Part shown: positions 48,495-56,943 of the stretch, piece by piece
How the letters are laid out: each line of letters starts with the position of its first letter
Position numbering within the stretch: the first letter of the stretch is position 1
Assembly: GCA_036675505.1 (NCBI GenBank)
Contig: JAKFEW010000043.1
Span: 17,891 to 81,890, forward strand
Length of the DNA stretch: 64,000 bases
DNA from: JAKFEW01 sp036675505
Lineage (GTDB): Bacteria; Cyanobacteriota; Sericytochromatia; S15B-MN24; JAQBPE01
Direction of reading: 5' to 3'
Translations under genes and position numbers: made by a program
The notes under the pieces: model-generated
Seen by the model: the letters and a program-made list of their open reading frames with translations, nothing else
Told to the model about the DNA's origin: nothing
Databases searched by the model: none

Positions 48495-49418
48495 CTACGG
48501 ATTCCGCAGCAACTGGACGTCCCGCTTGGGCGGCTGGCCGAACAGGCGGGCGTACTCGCGGCTGAACTGCGAGGGGCTCTCGTAGCCCACGCGGAAGCTA
48601 GCTGCGCCCGCGTCGAGATCTTCGACCAACATCAGCCGGCGGGCCTCCTGGAGGCGCAGCTGCTTCTGGAACTGCAGCGGGCTCATCGCGGTGATCTCGC
48701 GGAAGTGGTGGTGGAGCGACGACGGGCTCATCGCCGCCATCTGGGCCAGGTCGTCCACGCGCAAGGGCTCCGCGAAGTGGTGCCGGAGCCAGTTGATGAC
48801 CTTCTGCACGCGGTTGCTCTGGCTGCCGGCCATCGCGATCTGCCACAGGCGGCCGCCCTGCTCGCTCCGGAGCAGCAGGTAGATGAGCTCCTGGAGGATG
48901 AGGTCCGCCATCACCGGGATGTCCGCGGGCTCGTCCAGCAGGTCGAGCAGGCGCCAGAGGGCGCAGAGCAGCTCGCTCGTGGCGGGGCCCGTCGCCATGC
49001 CGCGCAGCGGCGTCACCCGGGGCGCCGGCAGCTCGTAGGTCAGGATCAGCTGCCGCACCTTCGCGAGGTCGAGGTTGGCGACCATCGCCATGTAGGGCTG
49101 CGCCGGCGTCGCCTCCACGACGCACGCCGACACGGGCAGGTCGACGACCGTGAGCAGGAAGGTCGATTCGTCGTACGCGAACACCTCGTCGCCGACCTCG
49201 ACCCGCTTGCGGCCCCGCAGGATGACCGCGAGGTTCGGCTCGTAGACGAACGTCGCCGGCATCGTCGTCTCCGTGCGGCTGTGCAGCGAAAGCCACGGGA
49301 TCGCGGTCGCCCGATTCGGGGCGCCGCCAGACCATCGAGCAAATTGCGCGGCCATGTCCGCGCGCATCGCGGCCGTTTCCATGCGCAGGCGCTCGCGCTG
49401 CTGCTCCGCTTCAAGCAT
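48495..49418 (-). CDS. AraC-family transcriptional regulator (307 aa)
   Basis: ATG 49418 follows GGAGAAGAG. An AraC_N-type cupin region (IPWLSLHSRTETTMPATFVY, PNLAVILRGRKRVEVGDEVF) spans the first half. Two C-terminal HTH motifs are visible: PLRVDDLAQMAAMSPSSLHH and VGYESPSQFSREYARLFGQP. This subgroup commonly sits beside alcohol or aldehyde dehydrogenase genes and activates them. Here it is divergent from the alcohol dehydrogenase with a 198-bp shared region. The inducer is unknown. Confidence 0.9.
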   Translation of the reverse strand: MLEAEQQRERLRMETAAMRADMAAQFARWSGGAPNRATAIPWLSLHSRTETTMPATFVYEPNLAVILRGRKRVEVGDEVFAYDESTFLLTVVDLPVSACVVEATPAQPYMAMVANLDLAKVRQLILTYELPAPRVTPLRGMATGPATSELLCALWRLLDLLDEPADIPVMADLILQELIYLLLRSEQGGRLWQIAMAGSQSNRVQKVINWLRHHFAEPLRVDDLAQMAAMSPSSLHHHFREITAMSPLQFQKQLRLQEARRLMLVEDLDAGAASFRVGYESPSQFSREYARLFGQPPKRDVQLLRNP

Positions 49419-49616
49419 CCAACTCTTCTCCGTCGCCCCATGGGCCCGTCGCGTCCTCACTATACCGCACGGGCATGCGCATTTCAGCCGGCGCCGGAGG
49501 ATCAGGCAAAAACCGAGGAGGATCGTTCTACCGGCTCGAGGTCCTCACCGCGTAGGATCCAGCCATAGCCCGCCGACGAGCCTGAGCTCGCCCGAGACGA
49601 AGATACAGGAGCCCCC

Positions 49617-50699
49617 ATGACCCACACCACCGAACCACGCCTGAGCCCCGCCCCGACGACCCTCACCACGCCGGCCTACGCCGCCCAGTCCCCCACCTCC
49701 CCCCTCGCGCCGTTCACCATCGAGCGCCGCGCCCCCGGCCCGCGCGAGGTCCTGCTGGACGTCCGCTACTGCGGCGTCTGCCACTCCGACCTGCACCAGG
49801 CGCGCGACGAGTGGGGCGGCGGCCTCTTCCCGATGGTGCCCGGCCACGAGATCGTCGGCCAGGTCGCCCAGGTGGGCGCCGAGGTCACGGCCTGGAAGGT
49901 CGGCGACGCCGTGGGCGTGGGCTGCCTGGTCGACTCGTGCCGCCATTGCGAGGCCTGCGACGCCGGCGAGGAGCAATACTGCGCCGGCTCCGTCGGCACG
50001 TACAACGCCACCGGCAAGGACGGCCTGCCGACCTACGGCGGCTACTCGACGCGTCTGACCGTGTCCGAGGACTTCCTCGTGCGCATCCCCGCCGGCATCC
50101 CGCTCGACCGCGCGGCGCCGCTGCTGTGCGCGGGCATCACCACCTACTCGCCGCTGCGCCACTTCGGCGTGAAGGCGGGCGACGCGATCGCCGTGGTCGG
50201 CCTCGGCGGCCTCGGCCACATGGGCGTGAAGCTCGCCAAGGCGATGGGCGCCCAGGTCACGGTGCTCAGCCACTCGCCGACCAAGCGCGAGGACGCGCTG
50301 AAGCTCGGCGCCGACGACTTCGTGGTGACGACCGGGCCCGAGGCCTTCGCGGCGAACGCCGGGCGCTTCTCCTTCATCCTCGACACGGTCTCGGCGCCGC
50401 ACGACTACAACGCCTACCTCGGCCTGCTCGCGCGCGACGGCACGATGGTGGTGGTGGGCGCCCCGCCGGAGCCGACGCCGGTCGCCGCCTTCCCGCTGAT
50501 CTTCGGCCGCAAGCGGCTCGCCGGCTCGCTGATCGGCGGCATCAAGGAGACCCAGGCGATGCTCGACTTCTGCGCCGAACACGGCGTGGCGTCGGACATC
50601 GAGCTCATCCCGATCCAGCAGATCAACGAGGCGTACGAGCGGATGCTCAGGGGCGACGTGCGCTACCGCTTCGTGATCGACCTCGCCAGCCTCGAGTAG
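49617..50699 (+). CDS. Zinc-dependent alcohol dehydrogenase (YahK/CAD-like, 360 aa)
   Basis: Medium-chain dehydrogenase oxidising alcohols or reducing aldehydes with NAD(P). The catalytic zinc site is in RYCGVCHSDLHQARDEWGGG and VPGHEIVGQV. The structural zinc site comes from CRHCEACDAGEEQYC. The cofactor loop is AVVGLGGLGHMGVKLAKAMG. Length and motifs match the cinnamyl-alcohol/YahK aldehyde reductase branch, which usually prefers NADPH. The ATG at 49617 is preceded by a GGAG-type site. Likely regulated by the divergent AraC protein. Confidence 0.92.
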   Translation: MTHTTEPRLSPAPTTLTTPAYAAQSPTSPLAPFTIERRAPGPREVLLDVRYCGVCHSDLHQARDEWGGGLFPMVPGHEIVGQVAQVGAEVTAWKVGDAVGVGCLVDSCRHCEACDAGEEQYCAGSVGTYNATGKDGLPTYGGYSTRLTVSEDFLVRIPAGIPLDRAAPLLCAGITTYSPLRHFGVKAGDAIAVVGLGGLGHMGVKLAKAMGAQVTVLSHSPTKREDALKLGADDFVVTTGPEAFAANAGRFSFILDTVSAPHDYNAYLGLLARDGTMVVVGAPPEPTPVAAFPLIFGRKRLAGSLIGGIKETQAMLDFCAEHGVASDIELIPIQQINEAYERMLRGDVRYRFVIDLASLE

Positions 50700-50727
50700 G
50701 CCTCGCCGATTCGCAGGGCCGGCGTGC

Positions 50728-51288
50728 TCATGGTTCGCGATGGCCGTGCGCAGGTCCACGACGCAGCCGATCGCCAACGAGGAGCGCCGCCGGGTAGAGG
50801 ATTTCCTCCTCCATCCGGGCGTGCAGCGCGAGCGCGTCCGCGAACGCGGCGGCGTCGGCTTGCTTCTCGGCGGCGGCGGCCGCGCGCAGCGCCTTCACGA
50901 GCGCCGCGATCCGCGCGTGCTCCTCGAGCATGCGCGGCCACGCGCGGCGGAGCTCGTCGGTCATCGCGATGATCGGCCCGGCGTCGGCCGGCCACTCCCC
51001 GCGCGCCAGCGGCGCGAGCAGCCCGAGCGGCGGCATCGCGATCCGCTCCTCCTCCTGGAAGTGGGGCATCATGACCGCCTCGAGCGCACGCGCGGCCTTG
51101 CCGGTCTGGCCTCCCGCGTGCGTGGCCCGGGTGAGGCGATCGTGCAGGGCGTGGTGCTCGGCACGCAAGCTGGCGGGAATGGCGGCCGCATGAGCTTCAT
51201 GGCCGTGCTCGGCCGGTGCCGCCACGCCGGGCGAGGCGAGCAGCATGGTGCCTGCGAGGACGGCGGGGAACCAGGTGTGACGGAACAT
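50728..51288 (-). CDS. Secreted hemerythrin-like HHE protein (186 aa)
   Basis: ATG 51288 has AAGGAGGG upstream and gives a signal peptide (MLLASPGVAA). The helical domain carries spaced metal-ligand-type residues: LRAEHHALHDRLTRATH, MMPHFQEEERIAMPP, RMLEEHARIAALVKALR and LHARMEEEILYPAALLV. This is the hemerythrin HHE pattern for a diiron site. A periplasmic location is unusual for the family; oxygen, NO or metal binding is possible. It lies 38 bp downstream of the DUF2231 gene on the same strand. Confidence 0.8.
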   Translation of the reverse strand: MFRHTWFPAVLAGTMLLASPGVAAPAEHGHEAHAAAIPASLRAEHHALHDRLTRATHAGGQTGKAARALEAVMMPHFQEEERIAMPPLGLLAPLARGEWPADAGPIIAMTDELRRAWPRMLEEHARIAALVKALRAAAAAEKQADAAAFADALALHARMEEEILYPAALLVGDRLRRGPAHGHREP

Positions 51289-51326
51289 CGAACCCTCCTT
51301 GAAGTCGAAGCGGAACAGGTAGCGGC

Positions 51327-51806
51327 TCAATCGTCGGCGCGGTGCCGCATCTCCCCGAGCCGTTGGGTGATCGGCGCGACGCCCGCGCCGTGCTCGTAGA
51401 CCAGTTGCCCGCCCGCGTAGCCGGTGGCGGCGACGAGGCCCACCAGGACGGCGCCGAGGAAGGCGAGCACCGCACGGCCCGCGATGGGCTCGTGCCAGCG
51501 GCGCCAGAAGAACGCGAGCCGGATGACGAGGACGGCGATCGCCCCGCCCATGAGCAGCTTGCCGAGATCTTCATGGCGCTCGAGCAGCGCCTCGATGCCG
51601 GGCAGGCGCTCGGCGGACTCCTCGGCCGCCTCGCCGGTGAAGTAGGCGCCGACCGCGCCCAGCGCGCCGAGCGCCGAAACGTACAAAGACGCACGGACCA
51701 GCTCGGCTTTGGGGAAGAACAGCGCCGCCACGTCGAAGAGCAGCGCCACGGCCAACAAGGCGATGGGGAAGTGCACCAGCATCGGGTGCAGCAATTCGGT
51801 GGACAT
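51327..51806 (-). CDS. DUF2231 membrane protein (159 aa)
   Basis: The start ELLHPMLVHFPIALLAVALL is the DUF2231 signature (HPxxVHFPIAL). About four membrane helices follow, including ALGALGAVGAYFTGEAAEE and AVLAFLGAVLVGLVAATGYA, with a His-containing loop ERHEDLGKLL. AGGAGG precedes the ATG. The His residues in the first helices could hold heme or metal. It is co-directional with the hemerythrin-like gene. Function unknown. Confidence 0.85.
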   Translation of the reverse strand: MSTELLHPMLVHFPIALLAVALLFDVAALFFPKAELVRASLYVSALGALGAVGAYFTGEAAEESAERLPGIEALLERHEDLGKLLMGGAIAVLVIRLAFFWRRWHEPIAGRAVLAFLGAVLVGLVAATGYAGGQLVYEHGAGVAPITQRLGEMRHRADD

Positions 51807-51877
51807 GACGAACCTCCTGGGATCACGAGCACCATCGTAGCGAGGAGTTGTGAAAAATTCGAGAAACGCGAGGGCTG

Positions 51878-53113
51878 CTACAGCTTCGTCGGCCCTGGCA
51901 CGACGGGGAGGCTCAGCACGAAGCAGGGCGGCCCGTCGGGGCCGCTCGCGAGTACCAGATCGCCGCCGTGGGCGCGCGCGACGTCGCGGGCGATCGCGAG
52001 CCCCAGCCCTGTGCCTTCCGGGCGGGCGGCCAGCCCATGCGCGCCGCGGAAGAAGCGCTCGAACAAACGCTCACGCTCGGCCAGCGGGATCGGCGACCCG
52101 TCGTTGCAGACGCGCACCCGCAACTGCGCCGCTTCGCGCTCGAGCCCGATCGCCACCCTTCCGCCGGCCGGCGCGTAGCGCACGGCGTTCTCGAGGAGGT
52201 TGCGCACGGCCCGCGCGATCCGCTCCGGATCGCCCACCGTCTCCGGCTCGGCAGGCGGGGCGGTCATTTCAATCGCCACACCACGCGCCCGCGCCAGCCC
52301 GCGGACCAGCGCGACTTCCTCCTCGACGAGATCCTCGAGATCGAAGCGCTCCGTGCTCGGCGCCACGCCCGCGTCCTCCCGGCTGAGCGCGAGCAGATCG
52401 GAGACCAGCGCCCCCATCCGCCGGGCGAGCGCCTCCGCCTGGGCGACCTTGGCCCGGGTCTCCACGCCCGGCTCGGCCATGACCGCGAGGGCGAGCTGGC
52501 CCTGGAGGGCGGCGAGCGGCGTGCGCAGCTCGTGCGATACGTCCCGCATGAAGTGCCGCTCGCGATCGAGCGCGGCCTCGACCGGGGCGGTGGCGTGCGC
52601 GGCCAGCCGATCGGCGAGCGCCCAGGCGAGCAACAACGCGAGGGGAAGGGTGATCGCGAGCACGACGGCCAGCGTGATGAGCGCCTGGTGGGGCCGGGTG
52701 GCCGCATGGGCCGCGCGCACGTATACGACGCCCGCGCCGCCTGCGTCGACGCGGACCGTGAACACGCGGAAGGCCTCTTCGCCTTGCCAGACCGCCACCC
52801 CGGGCACGAGCGGCATGGCGGCGAGCCCGGGCCCGCGGGCCGCGATCGGCCTTCCGTTGGCGGCCAGCAGCTCCAGCCGCTCGTCCGCCGCAAGGGGCTG
52901 GGCCGCGAGCGTCCGGCGCGCGTCCGCGATCGAGCCGCCTGGCGAGCCGACCGCGGTGACGAGCGGCATGGCGAGATGCCGGTTGGCCTCGTCGAGCCCC
53001 CAGAGGATCGTATAACGCACCAGGCCGAAGGCCGCGGCGCTGTAGCCCAGCAGCACGATCCCGAGCCCCAGGAGGTACACGCGGGCGAGGCGGCGGCGGA
53101 GCTCAGCCAGCAT
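51878..53113 (-). CDS. Sensor histidine kinase of a two-component pair (411 aa)
   Basis: The start at ATG 53113 overlaps the response-regulator stop by 11 bp. Two membrane helices (VYLLGLGIVLLGYSAAAFGL; LAVVLAITLPLALLLAWALA) flank a periplasmic sensor of about 130 residues. A HAMP-like turn is followed by RDVSHELRTPL with His194. The ATPase shows NLLENAVRYAPAGG and GTGLGLAIARDVARAHGG; its G1 loop reads VCNDGSPI, as in QseC/CopS-type kinases. Classical OmpR-pair partner. The signal is not evident; envelope or metal stress would be typical. Confidence 0.92.
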   Translation of the reverse strand: MLAELRRRLARVYLLGLGIVLLGYSAAAFGLVRYTILWGLDEANRHLAMPLVTAVGSPGGSIADARRTLAAQPLAADERLELLAANGRPIAARGPGLAAMPLVPGVAVWQGEEAFRVFTVRVDAGGAGVVYVRAAHAATRPHQALITLAVVLAITLPLALLLAWALADRLAAHATAPVEAALDRERHFMRDVSHELRTPLAALQGQLALAVMAEPGVETRAKVAQAEALARRMGALVSDLLALSREDAGVAPSTERFDLEDLVEEEVALVRGLARARGVAIEMTAPPAEPETVGDPERIARAVRNLLENAVRYAPAGGRVAIGLEREAAQLRVRVCNDGSPIPLAERERLFERFFRGAHGLAARPEGTGLGLAIARDVARAHGGDLVLASGPDGPPCFVLSLPVVPGPTKL

Positions 53114-53780
53114 CGGCGGCCAGCCTGTAGCCCACGCCGTGAACCGTCTGGAGCAGCCGCTCGTCGCCCGATTCGCCGATCGCCCGCCGAAGCAGCTTGA
53201 CCTGGGCGCGGACCACGTCGCTCTCCGGCTCGGCGTCCGCATCCCAGACATGCGCGAGGATCTGCTCCCGTCCGAAAATGCGGCCGGGATGGCGCATGAA
53301 CAGCTCCAGGAGGGCCCGCTGCTTGCGCGTGAGCTCGAGCGGCCGGCCGGCCCGGCTGGCCGCGCCGGTGGCCGGGTCGTAGCGGAGCGGGCCCACCTCG
53401 AGCACGCCGGCCTTGTCGGCCGTGACCCGTCGCAACAAGGCGCGAACCCGCGCGAGCAGCTCCGGCACCTCGAACGGCTTGGTCAAGTAGTCGTCGGCCC
53501 CTGCGTCCAGCCCGGCGACCTTGTCTTCCAGCGTGTCCCGGGCCGTCAGGAGCAGCACGGGCATGGCGAGCCGCTCGCGCCGGGCCTCCCGACAGACGTC
53601 GAGCCCCGTCAGGCCAGGCATGACGACGTCGAGCACCGCGAGGTCGTAGGGGTAGGCCCGCAACATCGCCAGGGCCGCGGTGCCGTCGGCCTCCAGGTCG
53701 ACGGAATGACCGGCCGTCACAAGGGCTTCCTGGACCGTCTGCCCGAGCGCGGCGTCGTCTTCGGCCAGCAGAATTCGCAT
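53103..53780 (-). CDS. OmpR/PhoB-family response regulator (225 aa)
   Basis: The receiver has ILLAEDD, LAVLDVVMPGLTG (Asp51), VLLLTARDTLEDKVAGLDAG and YLTKPFEVPELLARVRALLR. The winged-helix output contains LELTRKQRALLELFMRHPGR, DAEPESDVVRAQVKLLRRAI and TVHGVGYRL. ATG 53780 gives the standard N-terminus. First gene of the operon with the downstream kinase. It is the only DNA-binding response regulator in the window. Confidence 0.94.
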   Translation of the reverse strand: MRILLAEDDAALGQTVQEALVTAGHSVDLEADGTAALAMLRAYPYDLAVLDVVMPGLTGLDVCREARRERLAMPVLLLTARDTLEDKVAGLDAGADDYLTKPFEVPELLARVRALLRRVTADKAGVLEVGPLRYDPATGAASRAGRPLELTRKQRALLELFMRHPGRIFGREQILAHVWDADAEPESDVVRAQVKLLRRAIGESGDERLLQTVHGVGYRLAADAG

Positions 53781-54028
53781 GATCCCATACCACCAGCTAC
53801 GCCGACCTCTTGGCATCGGGGATTATCACCGGCCTCGCCACCCGCGATCGCAGGTGGCCCCGAACGGGCCACATCCCATGATGACGAAGCACCGTTATCT
53901 TCTCAACCGCCGGATGGGAGGTGGGGTGATGTCGCAGGGGAGCGTCCCCATGATCCCAGGAGGACGAGCTACGGATGTGATTCATCGACGACATGCTTAC
54001 CATCGGTTCAAAAGGGAGGGCTCGCGCC

Positions 54029-54586
54029 ATGGGAATCTGGATCGCCCCTGCCGGGCTCGTCGCTGTCGCGGCCTGGCTCGGCTTCACCTACAACCGCCTG
54101 GTGGCGCTGCGCAACCAGGTGCAGAACGCCTGGCGGCAAATCGACGTGCAACTGCGTAGGCGCCACGACCTGATCCCGAACCTGGTCGAGACGGTGCGCG
54201 GGGTCATGCGCTTCGAGCAGGACACCCTGACCGCCGTGATCGAGGCGCGCAACGCGGCGGCCCGCGCCCAGGGGGTGGCCGAGGTCAACGTCGCCGAGCG
54301 CGGGCTGAGCGAGGCGCTCGGCCGGCTCTTTGCGCTCGCCGAGGCCTACCCTGAGCTCAAGAGCAACCAGAACGCGCGCGCGCTGCAAGAGGAGCTGACG
54401 ACCACGGAGAACCGCATCGCGTTCGCCCGCCAGCTCTACAACGACCTCGTGATGCGGTACAACACCGCCCAGGAGACCGTCCCGTCGAACCTCGTGGCCC
54501 GCGGGATGGGCGCCCAGCCCGCCGTCTACTTCGAGGCGGCGCCGACCGAGCGGGAGGCGCCGCGCGTCGACCTCGCCATCCGGTGA
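54029..54586 (+). CDS. LemA-family membrane protein (185 aa)
   Basis: One N-terminal helix (GLVAVAAWLGFTYNRLVALR) is followed by the diagnostic NAWRQIDVQLRRRHDLIPNL, VETVRGVMRFEQ and NRIAFARQLYNDLVMRYNT. ATG 54029 follows AAAGGGAGGG. LemA proteins are anchored helical bundles usually paired with an M48 protease, as here, where HtpX-like protease follows after 6 bp. The role of the pair is not established. Upstream 53781-54028 holds an inverted repeat GTGGCCC-N5-GGGCCAC but no gene. Confidence 0.93.
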   Translation: MGIWIAPAGLVAVAAWLGFTYNRLVALRNQVQNAWRQIDVQLRRRHDLIPNLVETVRGVMRFEQDTLTAVIEARNAAARAQGVAEVNVAERGLSEALGRLFALAEAYPELKSNQNARALQEELTTTENRIAFARQLYNDLVMRYNTAQETVPSNLVARGMGAQPAVYFEAAPTEREAPRVDLAIR

Positions 54587-54592
54587 CGGGCG

Positions 54593-55567
54593 ATGGACCT
54601 CTACGCGCAGCAGGTGCGCAACCGGCGCCTCACCTGGCTCCTGTTCATCGGCTTCGCGCTGCTGCTCGGCGCCGTCGGCCTGGTCGCGGACGCCGCGCTC
54701 GGCACGGGCGGCACGTTCTGGCTCGGCGGGCGCGCGTGGCCGCTGCCGCTCTTCACGGCGCTGGCGGTGGCGTCGGCCACGCTCGCAGCGAGCGGCACCT
54801 ACCTCGCCGGCGATCGGGTCGTGCTCGCGACGATGCGGGCGCGGCCGCTGGACCCGGCGCGGCCGGCGGAGCGCATGCTCGGGAACGTCGTCGAGGAAGT
54901 GGCGATCGCCGCCGGCCTGCCGGCGCCGGCCGCCTTCGTCGCGCCTGAGCCGGCGCCCAACGCCCTCGCGACAGGCCGCTCGCCCGAGCGAGCGAGCATC
55001 GTCGTCACGGAAGGCCTGCTCGGCGCGATGACCCGCGCCGAGCTGGCCGCCGTCGTGGCCCACGAGATGGGCCACGTCCGCAACGCCGACATCCGGCTCA
55101 TGACCACCGTCGCCGTGCTGCTCGGCTCGATCGCGCTGCTGTGCGACGTCCTGCTCCGCGCCCGCGTCCTCGGCACGGGCGATCGCCGGCGACGCGGGAC
55201 GTTCGCCGCGCTGGCCGTTATCGCGGCGGTCGTCGCCCCGCTGATCGCGCGCCTCATGGCGCTGGCGCTTTCGCGCACGCGCGAGTTCGAGGCCGACCGG
55301 ACGGCCGCCGAGCTGACGCGCGACCCGCTGGCGCTGGCGCGGGCGCTCGCCAAGCTCGGCGCGAACGAGGTCCCCGTCCGCCGGGGCGGGCCGCAGGTGG
55401 CGCCGCTCTTCATCGTCGCCCCGCGCCTGCGCGGCGACACGGCGCGCAGGGACGTGTTCAGGCTGTTCGCAACACACCCGCCCCTGGCCGAGCGGATCGC
55501 CCGGCTCGAGGCGATGGGCTACGCCCGGGCCGAGAGGAGGGAAGATGTCGCACCTGCACATCCCTGA
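54593..55567 (+). CDS. M48-family membrane metalloprotease (HtpX-like, 324 aa)
   Basis: Two N-terminal helices are followed by the catalytic region: ASIVVTEGLLGAMTRAELAA, VVAHEMGHVRNADIRL (HExxH zinc site), two further helices, and the third ligand in LSRTREFEADRTAAELT. A C-terminal THPPLAERIARLEAMG is typical of HtpX. It is expected to degrade misfolded membrane proteins. It sits 6 bp after lemA and overlaps cbiM by 23 bp, tying a protease to a metal transporter. Confidence 0.93.
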   Translation: MDLYAQQVRNRRLTWLLFIGFALLLGAVGLVADAALGTGGTFWLGGRAWPLPLFTALAVASATLAASGTYLAGDRVVLATMRARPLDPARPAERMLGNVVEEVAIAAGLPAPAAFVAPEPAPNALATGRSPERASIVVTEGLLGAMTRAELAAVVAHEMGHVRNADIRLMTTVAVLLGSIALLCDVLLRARVLGTGDRRRRGTFAALAVIAAVVAPLIARLMALALSRTREFEADRTAAELTRDPLALARALAKLGANEVPVRRGGPQVAPLFIVAPRLRGDTARRDVFRLFATHPPLAERIARLEAMGYARAERREDVAPAHP

Positions 55568-56192
55568 CGGCGTCCTCCCCTGGTGGCTCGTGGGCGCCGG
55601 CTGGCTCGTCCTGTTCCTGGCGCTGCGCGTCGTCAACCACGTCGCGGGCGACCTCGGGCAAGACCGGCGGCTGCCACGGCTCGGCTTCCTGGTCGCGTTC
55701 ATGGCGCTCGCGATGTCGATCGAGATCGTGCCGCCGGCCTACCACCTCGACCTGAGCGTGCTCACAGGCCTCTTGCTGGGCCCCGCCCTGGGCTTCCTCG
55801 CCGGGGTGGCGGCGGTGATCATGCTCGCGCTCGTCGGGCACGGCGGGGCCACGGTGATCGGGCTCAACGCCACGATCATCGGGACCGAGGTCGCGCTGGC
55901 GGGCCTGGCGTATGGCCGGCTCGTGGAAGCCGGCATTCGGCCGCCGGCCGCGGCGGCGGCGGCCACCGTGCTGGCCCTCGCGGCCAGCACGTCGCTTACC
56001 GTCGCGGTCGTCGCGCTGGCCGGCCTGCCCGCGCTTGGCGGCCATGCCGACATGGCCGGCCGGGGCTTCACGACCTTCATCGCGATCGTCTTCACGGCCG
56101 GCGCGTTCGGCTGGGCGCTCGAGGCCGCGCTGGCGGCCCTCATGGTCCGGTACCTCGCCCGGGTCCGCCCGGGGCTGCTGGTGGCGCCATGA
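55545..56192 (+). CDS. cbiM: CbiM/NikM-type substrate-capture component of a Co/Ni ECF transporter
   Basis: 215 residues, about seven helices. The N-terminus reads MSHLHIPDGVLPWWLVG; the HIPDG segment near the N-terminus forms the metal site in CbiM/NikM. Canonical proteins start MHIxDG; here three residues precede it and His is at position 3. Other family segments are GFLVAFMALAMSIEIVPPAY and GHGGATVIGLNATIIGTEVA. It captures Co(II) or Ni(II) at the outer face and passes it to CbiQ/CbiO. No CbiN/CbiL partner gene and no cobalamin riboswitch were seen. Confidence 0.88.
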   Translation: MSHLHIPDGVLPWWLVGAGWLVLFLALRVVNHVAGDLGQDRRLPRLGFLVAFMALAMSIEIVPPAYHLDLSVLTGLLLGPALGFLAGVAAVIMLALVGHGGATVIGLNATIIGTEVALAGLAYGRLVEAGIRPPAAAAAATVLALAASTSLTVAVVALAGLPALGGHADMAGRGFTTFIAIVFTAGAFGWALEAALAALMVRYLARVRPGLLVAP

Positions 56193-56202
56193 GGCCGTTC
56201 CG

Positions 56203-56943
56203 GTGAGCGACCTCGACGCGATCGATCGCCTGGCCCGCGGCACGAGCGCGATCCACCGGGCCCGCCCGGGCGCCAAGCTGGCCGGTGGCTTCGCCGGCCT
56301 GCTCGGCGCCGCCTCCGCGCCGGACGGGGCGACCGTGGCGGCGATCGCCGGCCTGTGGCTCGGGCTCGCGGCCGTGGCGCGGCTGCCCCTCCGCCGCCTG
56401 GCCGGCCTGCTGGCATACGCCGCATCGTTCGCCGCGCTCTACCTCCTGGCGACCTGGGAGGGCGATCCGCGCGCCAGCCTGGCGGCGCTCGGCCGGGTCG
56501 GCACGGCCACGCTCGTGGTCCTGGTCGTGGCGCTCACCACGCCCTCCCCCGAGCTGTTCCGGGCGCTGCGGCCCGTCTTGCCGGACCTGCTGGCGGACAC
56601 GCTTTACCTGGCCTATCGCTCGTTCTTCCTGCTGCTCGATCGCTGGTTCCATGTCCGCACGGCGCTCGGCCTGCGCGGCGGCCTGGAGCGGCGGCATCCG
56701 CTGCGCGCGCTGGGCAACCTCGCCCAGGGGCTGGGCGTGGTCTTCCTGGGCGCCATGGACCGCAGCGAGGCGCTCCACGTCGCCATGCGCCTGCGGGGTT
56801 TCCGTGGGCGGCTCGTCGGGCCGGCGCCCGCGCGCTGGAACCGGGAGAGCGCGTGGCCGCTCGTGGTAGGCGCCGCGAGCCTCGTGGCGGCGCTCGGCCG
56901 CCCGGCGACTTCGGCCGCCCGGGCCCTCTGGGGGGCGCCATGA
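56203..56943 (+). CDS. cbiQ: CbiQ/EcfT-type transmembrane coupling component (246 aa)
   Basis: GTG 56203 lies 10 bp after cbiM. The N-terminal LARGTSAIHRARPGAKLAGG is followed by helical segments and then the coupling region AMDRSEALHVAMRLRGFRGR, in which AMRLRGF matches the AxRxRG motif that grips the ATPase. It is the T component of an energy-coupling-factor transporter. Sequence divergence is high in the membrane part, as usual. The stop overlaps the cbiO start (ATGA). Confidence 0.85.
   Translation: MSDLDAIDRLARGTSAIHRARPGAKLAGGFAGLLGAASAPDGATVAAIAGLWLGLAAVARLPLRRLAGLLAYAASFAALYLLATWEGDPRASLAALGRVGTATLVVLVVALTTPSPELFRALRPVLPDLLADTLYLAYRSFFLLLDRWFHVRTALGLRGGLERRHPLRALGNLAQGLGVVFLGAMDRSEALHVAMRLRGFRGRLVGPAPARWNRESAWPLVVGAASLVAALGRPATSAARALWGAP

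Noticed and set aside
53869..53887. Inverted repeat GTGGCCC-N5-GGGCCAC near 53870 as a terminator
   Set aside because: It lies upstream of both divergent genes and has no T-rich tail, so it does not fit a terminator.
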